Assembly (NCBI RefSeq): GCF_013409255.1
Contig: NZ_JACCAS010000001.1
Location: 3,596,001-3,660,000, forward strand
Length of the DNA: 64,000 nucleotides
Source: Paraburkholderia bryophila
GTDB taxonomy: Bacteria; Pseudomonadota; Gammaproteobacteria; Burkholderiales; Burkholderiaceae
Direction: 5' to 3'
The translations under genes and the position numbers were made by a program. Below the pieces are notes generated by a model, which made no database searches, had not been told where the DNA came from, and saw nothing but the letters and a program-made list of their open reading frames with translations. Shown here one piece after another: positions 48,409-58,472 of the stretch. Within the stretch, counting starts at the first letter, position 1, and the number at the start of each line of letters is the position of its first letter.

Positions 48409-49986
48409 TCACGTCATGCGGTTCTTCGCCAACGGCGGATTCGCCGCGAAATAACGCTTGATGCCGTTCATGATCGCATCCGCCATCTTGTCGCGATACG
48501 CGTCGTCGTTCAAACGGCGCTCTTCGTCCGGGTTGCTGATGAAGGCCGTCTCCACCAGGATCGACGGAATGTCCGGCGCCTTCAGCACGGCGAAACCGGC
48601 CTGTTCGACCGAGCCCTTGTGCAGCTTGTTGATGCCGCCGATTTCCTTCAGCACGAAGTTGCCGTAGCGCATCGAATCGCGAATCTGCGCGGTGGTCGAC
48701 ATATCGAACAGCGCGCGGTTGACGCTGGCGTCGGCGCTCTTGATGTTGATCCCGCCGATCTGATCCGACGAGTTTTCCTTGTTCGCCATCCAGCGCGCCG
48801 CGGCGCTCGACGCGCCATGGTCGGACAGCGCGAACACCGACGAACCCTTTGCCTCGGGCGTGGTGAACGCGTCCGCGTGAATCGACACGAACAGGTCCGC
48901 GCCGACGCGCCGCGCCTTCTGCACGCGCACGTTCAGCGGCACGAAGAAGTCGGCGTCGCGCGTCATCATGGAGCGCATGTTCGGTTGCGCATCGATCTTC
49001 GCGCGCAGCTTCTTCGCGATGTCGAGTGCGACGTGTTTCTCGTACGTGCCCGAGCTGCCGATCGCACCCGGATCTTCGCCGCCGTGACCCGGGTCGATCG
49101 CGACGGTCAGCAGACGCACCGTGTTGCTCTTGCCGGATTTCGGCGCGGTGAACGCGTAGTTGTCGTCGCCGCTGTTGTCGTCGTCGCCCAGCTTGCTTGC
49201 GCTGTTGCCGCCTTTATTATTACGAGCGATCGCCGTAGGCGGCGCGACCGGCGCCGTGGGCTTGGCAATGATCGGCGGCATAGGCGTAGGCGCACCATGC
49301 ACCGGCGGACGCGGCACGCCGTTCGATGACCCACCACCGCCGCCGCCGTTCTGCGCATAGCGTTCGAAGAACGCCTCGCTGTTGTCGGCGGTGGGCGGCG
49401 TGGTGCCGGGGCCGCTCAGCGTGGCGGGCGGCGCGCTGTTTTCATTCAGCGTCTGCTGCTTGTGTTCGGTCTGCGCCAGCAGATCCATCAATGGATCGGG
49501 CGCGACCGCCGGATACAGGTCGAACACCAGCCGGTACTTGTACGCGCCAACCGGCGGCAGCGTGAACACCTGCGGCTTCACCGAACCCTTCAGGTCGAAC
49601 ACCATGCGCACCACGTGCGGCTGATATTGCCCAACCCGCACCGACGAGATCTGCGGATCGTTCGGCGTGATCTTCGAGACCAGATCCTTCAGCGCCTGAT
49701 CGAGATCGAGGCCGGTCAGATCGACCACCAGCCGGTCCGGTCCCTGCAGCAGTTGCTGGGCGTTCTGCAACGGTTGATCGGATTCGATCGTTACGCGCGT
49801 GTAGTCGCGTGCCGGCCAGACCCGCACGCCGAGCACCGAGCTGGCCCACGCGAGACGCGGCGCGACGAGGCCGAGCATCAGCGTGGACGCGCCCGCGCAC
49901 AGAATCTGCCGACGCCGCCAGTTATGCGAGGCGGTAGCCGCCGATTCGATCGAGCGGAACGGTTTGATCAACATCTTTCGAGACAT
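48409..49986 (-). CDS. amiC: N-acetylmuramoyl-L-alanine amidase with AMIN domain
   Basis: Periplasmic zinc amidase of 525 residues that splits septal peptidoglycan. The N-terminus has a twin-arginine-like signal (NWRRRQILCAGAS...). An AMIN domain (about residues 50-165), a long Gly/Pro/Asn-rich linker (200-290) and an amidase-3 domain (from ~292; zinc ligands in DPGHGGEDPGA, VSIHADAF, VETAFISNPDEE) follow. AGGAAAGGC precedes the ATG. It overlaps tsaE by 19 nt. Confidence 0.94.
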   Translation of the reverse strand: MSRKMLIKPFRSIESAATASHNWRRRQILCAGASTLMLGLVAPRLAWASSVLGVRVWPARDYTRVTIESDQPLQNAQQLLQGPDRLVVDLTGLDLDQALKDLVSKITPNDPQISSVRVGQYQPHVVRMVFDLKGSVKPQVFTLPPVGAYKYRLVFDLYPAVAPDPLMDLLAQTEHKQQTLNENSAPPATLSGPGTTPPTADNSEAFFERYAQNGGGGGGSSNGVPRPPVHGAPTPMPPIIAKPTAPVAPPTAIARNNKGGNSASKLGDDDNSGDDNYAFTAPKSGKSNTVRLLTVAIDPGHGGEDPGAIGSSGTYEKHVALDIAKKLRAKIDAQPNMRSMMTRDADFFVPLNVRVQKARRVGADLFVSIHADAFTTPEAKGSSVFALSDHGASSAAARWMANKENSSDQIGGINIKSADASVNRALFDMSTTAQIRDSMRYGNFVLKEIGGINKLHKGSVEQAGFAVLKAPDIPSILVETAFISNPDEERRLNDDAYRDKMADAIMNGIKRYFAANPPLAKNRMT

Positions 49987-50552
49987 GCCTTTCCTGATTC
50001 GCTATATGCGCGTGCGACGAGTACGCGGCCTTCGCCCGTGTGATCCAGCTCGAGCGTGAAGACGAGATCCGGCACGCCCAGGAGACGCCCTGCGCGTTGC
50101 GGCCATTCGACGAGGCAGACGGCGCCGCTGTCGAAGTACTCCCGAAAGCCCGCATCGGCCCATTCGGCCGGATCGGTGAATCTATACAGATCGAAGTGAT
50201 AGAGCGTGAGTTCCCCAGCGGGCCGTTCGAGCTCGTAGGGTTCGACGAGAGTGTAGGTGGGACTGCGTACGCGGCCGGTGTGACCGAGGCCGCGTAAAGT
50301 TGAGCGTACGAGCGTGGTTTTGCCGGCGCCGAGATCGCCGACGAGCTGCACTTGCAGCCCATGAAATGCCGTGTCGCCGTCAGCGCGCGGCGCGGCTTGC
50401 CGTGCTTCGCCCGGCATGCCGCGCAGGCTTTCGATCGCTTGCGCGAAGCGCGCGCCGAAGGCGAGTGTGGCGGCTTCGTCCGCGAACGCGAAGGTGCGTT
50501 CGAGCAGGACAGCGGCGGGCGGTTGGATCGCTTGATCGGGATTGACAGGCAT
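49968..50552 (-). CDS. tsaE: tRNA t6A synthesis ATPase
   Basis: P-loop ATPase of 194 residues of the TsaBDE complex making threonylcarbamoyladenosine in tRNA. The Walker A is GDLGAGKTT, followed by RSPTYTLVEPYE and YHFDLYRF. It is longer than E. coli TsaE by an N-terminal extension and internal insert. Its start lies only 17 nt from the divergent queG start. Confidence 0.95.
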   Translation of the reverse strand: MPVNPDQAIQPPAAVLLERTFAFADEAATLAFGARFAQAIESLRGMPGEARQAAPRADGDTAFHGLQVQLVGDLGAGKTTLVRSTLRGLGHTGRVRSPTYTLVEPYELERPAGELTLYHFDLYRFTDPAEWADAGFREYFDSGAVCLVEWPQRAGRLLGVPDLVFTLELDHTGEGRVLVARAYSESGKACLERC

Positions 50553-50569
50553 TCTCGTAAAATGGCGTG

Positions 50570-51835
50570 ATGAACCGAAGTCCGAAGTCCCCTGTTTCCA
50601 GCACGCCAGCGTCTAGCAACGACGCGGGTGCCGAGCGTCCATTCGATGAAGCGGCGCTGAATGCGCTCGCGCTCGACATCAAAAGTTGGGGCCGTGAACT
50701 GGGTTTCGGGGCGATCGGGATTAGCGACACCGACCTCTCCGCTGCCGAAGCGCCGCTTGCAGCCTGGCTGGAAGCGGGTTGTCACGGCGAGATGGATTAT
50801 ATGGCGAAACACGGCATGAAACGCGCGCGGCCGGCCGAGCTTGTGGCCGGTACGCGACGTGTGATTACCGCGCGCATCGCCTATTTGCCCGCGCAGACAT
50901 TGAGCGGAAAGGCGCACGAAAGCGCTTTGCAGGACGGGTCGCTCGCTGTGCCGCTGATTGCGCCGCTCGTGCAGGACTGGCGTGCGGCCGAAACGGCGCG
51001 GCTTGCGGATCCGTCGGCGGCGGTGGTGTCGATCTATGCGCGTGGCCGCGATTATCACAAGGTGATGCGTAATCGTCTGCAACAACTTGCCGAGAAAATC
51101 GAAGCGAAGATCGGCGCGTTCGGTTACCGCGTATTTACCGATTCGGCGCCTGTGCTCGAGGTAGAACTTGCGCAGAAGGCCGGCATCGGCTGGCGCGGCA
51201 AACACACGCTGCTGCTGCAACGCGACGCGGGTTCGCTGTTTTTTCTCGGCGAAATCTATGTCGACTTGCCGTTGCCGACCGACGCCGAGATCGCGCCCGA
51301 ACTCGCGCCGGAAACGCCCGGCGCGCATTGCGGCAGTTGCACGCGCTGCATCGACGCCTGTCCGACCGGTGCGATCGTGGCGCCGTATAAGGTCGACGCG
51401 CGGCTGTGCATCTCTTACCTCACGATCGAATTGAAAGGCAGTATTCCCGTGGATATGCGGCCGCTGATCGGCAATCGCGTGTATGGCTGCGACGATTGCC
51501 AGCTCGTGTGTCCATGGAACAAGTTCGCGCAGGCGGCGCCGGTCGCCGATTTCGACGTGCGGCATGGGCTGGATCGTGCGTCGCTCGTCGAGCTGTTTGC
51601 ATGGAGCGCGGAAGACTTCGACACGCGCATGCAGGGCAGCGCGATTCGCCGCATCGGTTACGAAAGCTGGCTGCGCAATCTCGCGGTGGGAATGGGCAAT
51701 GCGTTGCGCGCGGCGTCGCCGGAAAGCTTGAGCGAGGAGGCGCGCGAGCGCATTGTTGATTCGCTAAGGCTGCGTGCCGACGACCCGTCCGCGGTGGTGC
51801 GCGAGCATGTGGAATGGGCTTTGGAAGCGGCGTAA
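50570..51835 (+). CDS. queG: Epoxyqueuosine reductase
   Basis: Cobalamin and iron-sulfur enzyme of 421 residues performing the last step of tRNA queuosine synthesis. Two [4Fe-4S] clusters are shown by CGSCTRCIDACP and CDDCQLVCPW. A GTG three bases upstream of the chosen ATG is an equally possible start; the binding site is weak. Its promoter must lie within tsaE, or the two genes share the tiny gap. Confidence 0.95.
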   Translation: MNRSPKSPVSSTPASSNDAGAERPFDEAALNALALDIKSWGRELGFGAIGISDTDLSAAEAPLAAWLEAGCHGEMDYMAKHGMKRARPAELVAGTRRVITARIAYLPAQTLSGKAHESALQDGSLAVPLIAPLVQDWRAAETARLADPSAAVVSIYARGRDYHKVMRNRLQQLAEKIEAKIGAFGYRVFTDSAPVLEVELAQKAGIGWRGKHTLLLQRDAGSLFFLGEIYVDLPLPTDAEIAPELAPETPGAHCGSCTRCIDACPTGAIVAPYKVDARLCISYLTIELKGSIPVDMRPLIGNRVYGCDDCQLVCPWNKFAQAAPVADFDVRHGLDRASLVELFAWSAEDFDTRMQGSAIRRIGYESWLRNLAVGMGNALRAASPESLSEEARERIVDSLRLRADDPSAVVREHVEWALEAA

Positions 51836-51894
51836 AGTAGCGGCAGTTCGCGTTCCAAACCCGAAACGCCACGCCAGTCAGGGAGCAGGCAACC

Positions 51895-52365
51895 ATGTTC
51901 AACGCAGTGATCGATGCGCCGTTCGGCAAAGTCGGCATCCGCCTCGAAGGCGACGCCGTGCGCGAGATCGTCTATCTGCCGGAGTCGATCCAGAACATCG
52001 CGCCAGATACGCCGTTGGCCCGGCAAGCGGTCGAGCAGATCGAACGGTATTTCGACGAGGCGTCCGCCACCTTCGAATTGCCGCTCGCGCCGGTCGGCAC
52101 CGCGTTCCAGCAGCGCGTCTGGCAGGCGATCAGCGCGATTCCGCCGGGCGTCGTGCTGACTTACGGGCAACTGGCGAAGCAGGTCGGCAGCGTGCCGCGC
52201 GCGGTCGGGCAAGCGTGCGGCTCGAACTATTTCCCGATCGTGATTCCGTGTCATCGGGTGGTCGGCTCGGGCGACATCGGCGGCTTCGCGCATCATGCCG
52301 GCGACGGCTTCTTTCGCAACGTCAAACGCTGGCTTCTCAAGCATGAAGGCATTCCCTACGCATGA
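51895..52365 (+). CDS. ogt: Methylated-DNA-[protein]-cysteine S-methyltransferase
   Basis: Suicide DNA-repair protein of 156 residues that takes the methyl group from O6-methylguanine. The acceptor cysteine is in VIPCHRVVGSG. GGGAGCAGGCAACC precedes the ATG, and its stop overlaps the xerD start as ATGA. Ogt versus AdaB-type naming is uncertain. Confidence 0.92.
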   Translation: MFNAVIDAPFGKVGIRLEGDAVREIVYLPESIQNIAPDTPLARQAVEQIERYFDEASATFELPLAPVGTAFQQRVWQAISAIPPGVVLTYGQLAKQVGSVPRAVGQACGSNYFPIVIPCHRVVGSGDIGGFAHHAGDGFFRNVKRWLLKHEGIPYA

Positions 52366-53297
52366 GCGATACCCTGGCTGACGACGCGAGCCTCGCGTCG
52401 CCTCTCTTCGCGGCAAGCTCTGCCTCGATCGATGCATTCTGCGACGCGCTATGGCTTGAACACGGCCTGTCGCGCAACACGCTCGACGCGTATCGCCGCG
52501 ATCTGCGTCTGTTTTGCGAATGGCTGGCGCAGACCCGCAACACGTCGCTCGATATCGCCGGCGAAGCCGATCTCAACGCGTATAGCGCCGCGCGTCAGAA
52601 GGATAAATCGACGTCGGCGAACCGCCGGCTTTCGGTGTTTCGCCGCTATTACGCGTGGGCGGTGCGCGAACATCGCGCGAAGGTCGATCCCACGTTGCGG
52701 ATCCGCTCGGCGAAACAGCCGCCGCGTTTTCCGTCGACGTTGAGCGAGGCGCAAGTCGAGGCGCTGCTCGGCGCGCCCGACGTCGCCACGCCCTTAGGTC
52801 TGCGCGACCGCACGATGCTGGAACTGATGTACGCGAGCGGTTTGCGTGTCACGGAACTCGTCACGCTGAAAACGGTGGAAGTCGGCCTGAACGAAGGCGT
52901 GGTGCGCGTGATGGGCAAGGGCTCGAAGGAGCGTCTGATTCCGTTCGGCCAGGAGGCGCATGACTGGATCGAACGTTATCTGCGCGAGGCGCGGCCGGCG
53001 CTGCTCGGCGCGCGCGCCACGGACGCGCTGTTCGTGACGAGCCGCGCGGAGGGCATGACGCGTCAGCAGTTCTGGAACATCATCAAGCGGCACGCGGTGG
53101 CCGCGAATGTGCATGCGCCGTTGTCGCCGCATACGCTGCGGCATGCGTTCGCGACACACCTGCTTAACCATGGCGCCGATCTGCGCGTCGTGCAATTGCT
53201 GCTCGGGCATACCGACATTTCGACCACGCAGATTTACACGCATGTGGCGCGTGAGCGGTTGAAGTCGCTGCACGCGGAGCATCATCCGCGTGGGTGA
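52362..53297 (+). CDS. xerD: Site-specific tyrosine recombinase XerD
   Basis: Chromosome-dimer recombinase of 311 residues acting at dif with XerC. An N-terminal SAM-like core-binding domain is followed by the catalytic domain with Arg in ASGLRVTEL, His-x-x-Arg in HTLRHAFATH, and tyrosine in TTQIYTHV. Coupled to ogt by a 4-nt overlap. Confidence 0.96.
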   Translation: MSDTLADDASLASPLFAASSASIDAFCDALWLEHGLSRNTLDAYRRDLRLFCEWLAQTRNTSLDIAGEADLNAYSAARQKDKSTSANRRLSVFRRYYAWAVREHRAKVDPTLRIRSAKQPPRFPSTLSEAQVEALLGAPDVATPLGLRDRTMLELMYASGLRVTELVTLKTVEVGLNEGVVRVMGKGSKERLIPFGQEAHDWIERYLREARPALLGARATDALFVTSRAEGMTRQQFWNIIKRHAVAANVHAPLSPHTLRHAFATHLLNHGADLRVVQLLLGHTDISTTQIYTHVARERLKSLHAEHHPRG

Positions 53298-53344
53298 CCC
53301 GGGCGCTGGCGAGGGCCGTGTTTGCCTTTGCCTCTGCCTTCGCT

Positions 53345-54907
53345 TCAGAGATACTCGCGCAACCGGTGCTTGAGAATCTTGCCGGTCGACGCAGCCGGTA
53401 GCGCTGCAAGCACTTTCACTTCGGCAGGACGCTTATACGGCGCGAGCCGCTCGCCGCACCACGCGATCAGTTCAGCCGCCGTCACCTTCGCGCCCGCGAT
53501 CAATTCGACGAACGCGACCACTTCCTCGTTACCCTCGACCGCGCGCCCGATCACCGCCGACTGTACGACCTGCGGATGCGCGTTCAACGCATGCTCGACC
53601 TCGGCCGGATACACATTGAAGCCCGAACGAATGATCAGCTCCTTGCTACGCCCGACGATATGCAACGCGCCGTCCGCGTCCTGGCGCGCGAGATCGCCGG
53701 TCTTGAGCCAGCCGTCTTCGGTCACGGCGACGCGCGTTTGCTCCGGATTGCGGTAATAGCCGAGCATCACGTTCGGACCGCGCACCCACAATTCGCCGAT
53801 CTCGCCGGACGCGGCATCGACACCGTCGAGTCCGACGAACTTCACCTCGACGCCCGGAATGACCTCGCCGACCGAGCAGTCGCTGCGCGGCCGCTCGAGC
53901 ATGGTGTGCGAGACGGTCGGGCTGCTTTCGGTCATGCCGTAGCCGTTGTGCAGCGGCAGGCCGTAGACGGCTTCGACCTGCGACTTCAGCGCGGCGTCGA
54001 GCGGCGAGCCGCCCGAGTAGGCGAAGCGCAGACGCGGCGCGGACCACGCATGGCCGTGCGTCTGCAGATGTTCGAGCAGCTTGGCGTGCATGGCCGGCAC
54101 GCCCTGGAAGATCGACACGCGTTCGTCGGCGAGCGCGCGGCGCACGGCTTCCGGCGCGAAGCGCGGCACGAGCCGCAAGGTCGCACCGGCGTGCAGGCTG
54201 CCGAGACACACCGACGCGAAACCGTACACGTGCGAGATGGGCAGCACGGCGTAGACGACGTCGTCAGGGCCGACGTTGCGCAGACGGCTCGACACCGACG
54301 CGATGAACAGTAAATTGCGATGCGACAGCATCACGCCTTTCGGCGCGCCGGTGGTGCCGGTGGTGTAGATCAGCGCGGCGCATTGGCGGTGGTTGGCGGC
54401 TTCGACGGGCTCGGCTTGCACGTTGGCGTCGACCGTGTATGACCACGCACCGATGTCCGGCGTGAACGCCGGTGCTGCGATCGCCTGATGGCGTACTGCA
54501 TGCTGTTGGGCGTCCTTCGAACTTTCCACCGCATACGCGACCACGCGGGGCTGCGCGTGCGCACGGATCGAGTCGAGTTCCGCGGCGGACAGGCGCGCGT
54601 TCGACACCAGCGCCCACGCGTCCAGTTTCGCCGTGGCGAACAGCAGCACGATCTGCGCGATGCTGTTTTCCGCGACGATCATCACGCGGTCGCCGCCACG
54701 CACGCCCCATTCGCGCAGCAGCGCGGCGGCGGCTTCGACGGCGGCCAGCAGTTGCGCGCTGGTGAGACGGCGCGCATCTTCGATCAGCGCGACGTGCTGC
54801 GGATCGCGGGCGGCGGCGAGCGCCGGAATCTCGGCGATGCGCGCGGGCAGGGCGGCGAGCAAGGCGGGGATATCGATCGTGGAACGGGGGGAGGACTCGA
54901 GGCTCAA
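53345..54907 (-). CDS. AMP-dependent acyl-CoA synthetase/ligase
   Basis: ANL-family ligase of 520 residues activating a carboxylic acid to its CoA ester. Motifs: P-loop IYTTGTTGAPKGVML, GYGMTESSP, and the C-terminal catalytic lysine in ASTGKILK. It starts with TTG at 54907, well supported by GGAGAC 6 nt upstream; the nearest upstream ATG is out of frame. Substrate unknown (fatty or aromatic acid). Confidence 0.9.
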   Translation of the reverse strand: MSLESSPRSTIDIPALLAALPARIAEIPALAAARDPQHVALIEDARRLTSAQLLAAVEAAAALLREWGVRGGDRVMIVAENSIAQIVLLFATAKLDAWALVSNARLSAAELDSIRAHAQPRVVAYAVESSKDAQQHAVRHQAIAAPAFTPDIGAWSYTVDANVQAEPVEAANHRQCAALIYTTGTTGAPKGVMLSHRNLLFIASVSSRLRNVGPDDVVYAVLPISHVYGFASVCLGSLHAGATLRLVPRFAPEAVRRALADERVSIFQGVPAMHAKLLEHLQTHGHAWSAPRLRFAYSGGSPLDAALKSQVEAVYGLPLHNGYGMTESSPTVSHTMLERPRSDCSVGEVIPGVEVKFVGLDGVDAASGEIGELWVRGPNVMLGYYRNPEQTRVAVTEDGWLKTGDLARQDADGALHIVGRSKELIIRSGFNVYPAEVEHALNAHPQVVQSAVIGRAVEGNEEVVAFVELIAGAKVTAAELIAWCGERLAPYKRPAEVKVLAALPAASTGKILKHRLREYL

Positions 54908-55062
54908 CGCTGTCTCCGTGCAACATGGTTGCAGTTAGCGATTCGGTGCCCAGCGTACGGTGCGCCGGGAGATTTGCGAACGATCGTGCCACAATCGCCG
55001 GACCCGCACAATTGGTCATTCGGCAAATAGCCGTTGTGCAAACTCGCCATTACAATGCGCCG

Positions 55063-55554
55063 ATGAGCAAATCCAGACACGTCTCCGAAACGCCGGCCAC
55101 GCAGTTTCTGCGCCGCCATGGCGTCACGTTCGGCGAACATCCTTACGATTATGTCGAACACGGCGGCACCGGCGAATCGGCGCGCCAGCTCGGCGTGGAC
55201 GAACATCATGTCGTGAAGACGCTAGTCATGGAAGACGAACACGCCAAGCCGCTGATCGTGCTGATGCACGGCGATCGTACCGTCAGTACCAAGAATCTCG
55301 CGCGGCAGATCGGTGCGAAGCGCGTCGAGCCGTGCAAGCCCGAGGTGGCGAACCGGCACTCCGGCTATCTGATCGGCGGCACCTCGCCGTTCGGGACGCG
55401 CAAGGCGATGCCCGTGTACGTCGAGTCGAGCATTCTCGAGATGGATACGATCTGGCTGAACGGCGGCCGGCGCGGATTTCTGGTCAGTATCGAGCCGAAG
55501 GTGCTGACCGGTCTGCTGGCCGCGCAGGCGGTTCAGTGCGCGAGCGTCGATTGA
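55063..55554 (+). CDS. ybaK: YbaK-type aminoacyl-tRNA deacylase
   Basis: Cytosolic editing protein of 163 residues that hydrolyses mischarged Cys-tRNA(Pro). Family stretches: VVKTLVMED, IGAKRVEPCKPEVANRHSGYLIGGTSPFGTR is represented by GYLIGGTSPFG, and the C-terminal RRGFLVSIEP. The start at 55063 matches family length. Confidence 0.93.
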   Translation: MSKSRHVSETPATQFLRRHGVTFGEHPYDYVEHGGTGESARQLGVDEHHVVKTLVMEDEHAKPLIVLMHGDRTVSTKNLARQIGAKRVEPCKPEVANRHSGYLIGGTSPFGTRKAMPVYVESSILEMDTIWLNGGRRGFLVSIEPKVLTGLLAAQAVQCASVD

Positions 55555-55725
55555 CGTTTGCCTGAATGTTTTCCGGGCGGGCGGGTTGGGTAGAATGTGC
55601 GCCGCTTTGTCGTCCGTTGCGTTTGCGGGTGGGTGCGGGTGTTGGCCCGTTGTACGCCTTGTTGTATGCCCTGTTGCGGTTGGGGTATCGAGTTTCAGAC
55701 CGCCGATCCTTATAAGAGTCCCTTG

Positions 55726-56370
55726 ATGCAAAACCTGATCGTTGCTGTCGTTGCCTACCTGATCGGTTCGCTGTCGTTTGCCGTGATCGTGAGCAAAGCG
55801 ATGGGCCTCGACGACCCCCGCTCGTATGGCTCGGGCAATCCGGGCGCCACCAACGTGCTGCGCAGCGGCAGCAAGAAGGCCGCGATTCTCACGCTGATCG
55901 GCGACGCCTTCAAGGGCTGGTTGCCGGTGTGGGCCGTCGTGCACTTCGGCGCGCGTTTTGGGCTCGACGATACGTCGGTGGCGATCGCGTCGATCGCGGT
56001 GTTTCTCGGCCACCTGTATCCGGTTTTCTTCCGCTTCAAGGGCGGCAAGGGCGTGGCCACCGCCGCGGGCGTGCTGCTCGCGATCAATCCGATTCTCGGT
56101 ATCGCTACGCTGCTCACGTGGCTGATCGTGGCGTTCTTCACGCGCTATTCGTCGCTGGCCGCGTTGGCCGCGGCGGTGTTTGCGCCGCTGTTCGATGGTT
56201 TTCTGTTCGGGCCGCACATTATCGCGCTGGCGATCGTGGTGATGAGCACGCTGCTGGTGTGGCGTCATCGCGGCAATATCGCCAAGCTGATGCGCGGTCA
56301 GGAAAGCCGGATCGGCGCTAAGAAGAAGGCGGATGCGGCCGCGAGTCCGGCGGCGGGGAATGATCGTTGA
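55726..56370 (+). CDS. plsY: Glycerol-3-phosphate acyltransferase PlsY
   Basis: Inner-membrane enzyme of 214 residues that acylates glycerol 3-phosphate from acyl-phosphate, the first step of phospholipid synthesis. Motifs [12 protein letters not shown] and [12 protein letters not shown]; five hydrophobic segments. The start at 55726 gives the usual N-terminal membrane helix. A TAGAAT at 55591 may be its -10 box. The ~190-nt gap to yajQ holds no gene. Confidence 0.95.
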   Translation: MQNLIVAVVAYLIGSLSFAVIVSKAMGLDDPRSYGSGNPGATNVLRSGSKKAAILTLIGDAFKGWLPVWAVVHFGARFGLDDTSVAIASIAVFLGHLYPVFFRFKGGKGVATAAGVLLAINPILGIATLLTWLIVAFFTRYSSLAALAAAVFAPLFDGFLFGPHIIALAIVVMSTLLVWRHRGNIAKLMRGQESRIGAKKKADAAASPAAGNDR

Positions 56371-56564
56371 GGGTGAAGCCGAGGGGTGTGGCGGCTTGGT
56401 TGGGGTGAGGCTCTACGCCTACTCCGGACCGGGGGTGATGCGTGAGCGGCGGCCTGGCTAGTGTTTTGTCGACACCGCCGCGCATACTCCTCGCGCGGTG
56501 CCTTCGCAGCCGTGCCTTCAGGCCGGCGCCTGGTTGCCCAGGCGCCCATTCGCGCGACTGACGC

Positions 56565-57050
56565 TCAGTCGCGGAAGTTGTTGAAGTCGAGCGGCGTGTC
56601 GGTCACGTCTTTGCGCAGCATCGCGATCACGCTTTGCAGATCGTCGCGCTTGCCGCCGGTAATGCGCACCGCGTCGCCCTGAATGCTCGCCTGGACCTTG
56701 ATCTTGCTGTCCTTGACGAGGCGCACGATTTTCTTCGACAGGTCGCCGGACACGCCCTTTTTGATCTTGATGACCTGCTTGACCTTGTCGCCGCCGATCT
56801 TCTCGGTCTTGCCGTAGTCGAGGAAGCGCACGTCCACGTTGCGCTTGGCCATTTTGGACAGCAGCACGTCGGTCACCTGGCCGAGTTTGAAGTCATCGTC
56901 CGCGTAGGCGGTGATTTCGTTTTCCTTGTGTTCGACGCGCGCGTCCGACCCTTTGAAGTCGAAGCGGGTTGAGATTTCCTTGTTGGACTGCTCGATCGCG
57001 TTCTTCACTTCAATCATGTCTGCTTCACAGACGACGTCAAACGATGGCAT
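56565..57050 (-). CDS. yajQ: YajQ family nucleotide-binding protein
   Basis: 161 residues, full length, with [17 protein letters not shown] at the N-terminus and [18 protein letters not shown] near the end. YajQ proteins bind nucleotides; Xanthomonas and Pseudomonas homologues bind cyclic di-GMP. Function here is inferred. Convergent with plsY and divergent from murB. Confidence 0.95.
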   Translation of the reverse strand: MPSFDVVCEADMIEVKNAIEQSNKEISTRFDFKGSDARVEHKENEITAYADDDFKLGQVTDVLLSKMAKRNVDVRFLDYGKTEKIGGDKVKQVIKIKKGVSGDLSKKIVRLVKDSKIKVQASIQGDAVRITGGKRDDLQSVIAMLRKDVTDTPLDFNNFRD

Positions 57051-57113
57051 TACATTCTCCCAATAGTGCTGCGGTGCGTGACGCGGCCGGTCGGCTGCTC
57101 ACGGGGCACTCGC

Positions 57114-57119
57114 TATAAT
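57114..57119 (+). promoter_or_regulatory. Likely -10 box upstream of murB
   Basis: A consensus TATAAT on the + strand in the yajQ-murB gap. The matching -35 region (about 57091-57096) is poor, so only the -10 is called. Confidence 0.4.
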
Positions 57120-57279
57120 CACGGACCGGTCGTCATTTTACCGACGCCGTTCCCTTTTGCCCAAGGCTGCCGTGCATTGTCGCGCGGACCGGGGCGGATG
57201 TCGTTTCATTCGACGCTCATTCAACGTTCATTCGACGCTCATTCAGCATATCGTGCGTCGTTTCACTCTTCTCACTCCG

Positions 57280-58320
57280 ATGTCCCAATCCGAATCCCCC
57301 GAGTTCATGTCCGGCTACTCGCTGAAGGCGCACAACACCTTCGGCCTCGACGTTCGCGCGCAGTTCGCGTGCCGGATCGAGCGCGAGGAGCAACTGATGG
57401 CGGCGGTGCGCGACCCGCGCGCGGCCGGCTTGCCGCGTCTGGTGCTGGGCGGCGGCAGCAACGTGGTGCTGAGCGGCGATTTCGGTGGACTGGTGCTGCT
57501 GGTGGCGCTGCGCGGCCGCCGTGTCGTGCGCGAGGACGACGCGGCGTGGTACGTCGAAGCGGCCGGCGGCGAGCCGTGGCATGAGTTCGTGGCGTGGACC
57601 TTGGCGCAAGGGCTGCCCGGACTTGAAAACCTCGCGCTGATCCCGGGCACGGTCGGCGCGGCGCCGATTCAGAATATCGGCGCGTACGGGCTGGAGATGT
57701 GCGAGCGCTTCGCGTCGCTGCGCGCGGTGGAGCTCGCCACGGGCGAGACGGTCGAGCTCGACGCGCAGGCTTGCCGGTTCGGCTACCGCGACAGTTTTTT
57801 CAAGCGGGAAGGGCGCGACCGCTTCGTGATTACGTCGGTGACGTTCCGTCTGCCGAAGGCCTGGCAGCCGCGCGCCGGATATGCCGATCTGGCGCGGGCG
57901 TTGGCTGCGAATGGCCATGCGGATGCGTCACCCACCGCGCAGGCCATTTTCGACGCGGTGGTGGCGGTGCGGCGCGCGAAGCTGCCGGATCCGCTGGAGC
58001 TCGGCAACGCCGGCAGCTTCTTCAAGAATCCGGTGGTGGAGGCGCAGCAGTTCGAGGCGTTGAAACTCAAGGAGCCGGAGCTCGTGTCGTATCCTCAGGC
58101 CGATGGGCGGGTGAAGCTCGCGGCAGGCTGGCTGATCGATCAATGCGGCTGGAAAGGGCGCGCGATGGGCGCGGCGGCGGTGCATGAAAGGCAGGCGCTG
58201 GTGCTGGTGAATCGCGGCGGCGCGAGTGGGGCGGAGGTGCTGGCGCTCGCCAAGGCGGTGCAGCGCGATGTGTTCGCGAGATTTGGTGTGGAGCTGGAAG
58301 CGGAGCCGGTTTGTTTGTGA
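57280..58320 (+). CDS. murB: UDP-N-acetylenolpyruvoylglucosamine reductase
   Basis: FAD enzyme of 346 residues of cytoplasmic peptidoglycan precursor synthesis, reducing enolpyruvyl-UDP-GlcNAc to UDP-MurNAc. FAD-domain stretches [15 protein letters not shown] and [14 protein letters not shown], and the catalytic serine in [12 protein letters not shown] are visible. The start at 57280 gives family length; 57307 is an alternative. Confidence 0.95.
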   Translation: MSQSESPEFMSGYSLKAHNTFGLDVRAQFACRIEREEQLMAAVRDPRAAGLPRLVLGGGSNVVLSGDFGGLVLLVALRGRRVVREDDAAWYVEAAGGEPWHEFVAWTLAQGLPGLENLALIPGTVGAAPIQNIGAYGLEMCERFASLRAVELATGETVELDAQACRFGYRDSFFKREGRDRFVITSVTFRLPKAWQPRAGYADLARALAANGHADASPTAQAIFDAVVAVRRAKLPDPLELGNAGSFFKNPVVEAQQFEALKLKEPELVSYPQADGRVKLAAGWLIDQCGWKGRAMGAAAVHERQALVLVNRGGASGAEVLALAKAVQRDVFARFGVELEAEPVCL

Positions 58321-58378
58321 TTGGCTGACGGGTTGTCGGGTTGTCGCTGGCTCTGAGCGGCTACTGGAAAAGAAAAAA

Positions 58379-58409
58379 GCGCCAGGAGAAATCTCCCGGC
58401 GCTTTTTTT
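58379..58409. terminator. Terminator between convergent murB and argG
   Basis: GCGCCAGGAGA / TCTCCCGGCGC (one mismatch) with A-run before and seven T after, suited to both directions. Confidence 0.9.
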
Positions 58410-58472
58410 GCGTCCACTTTTCGGCGCTTGACTTCGCTTGCACGAAGTTAGCCTACGCCGACATGCTCACCT

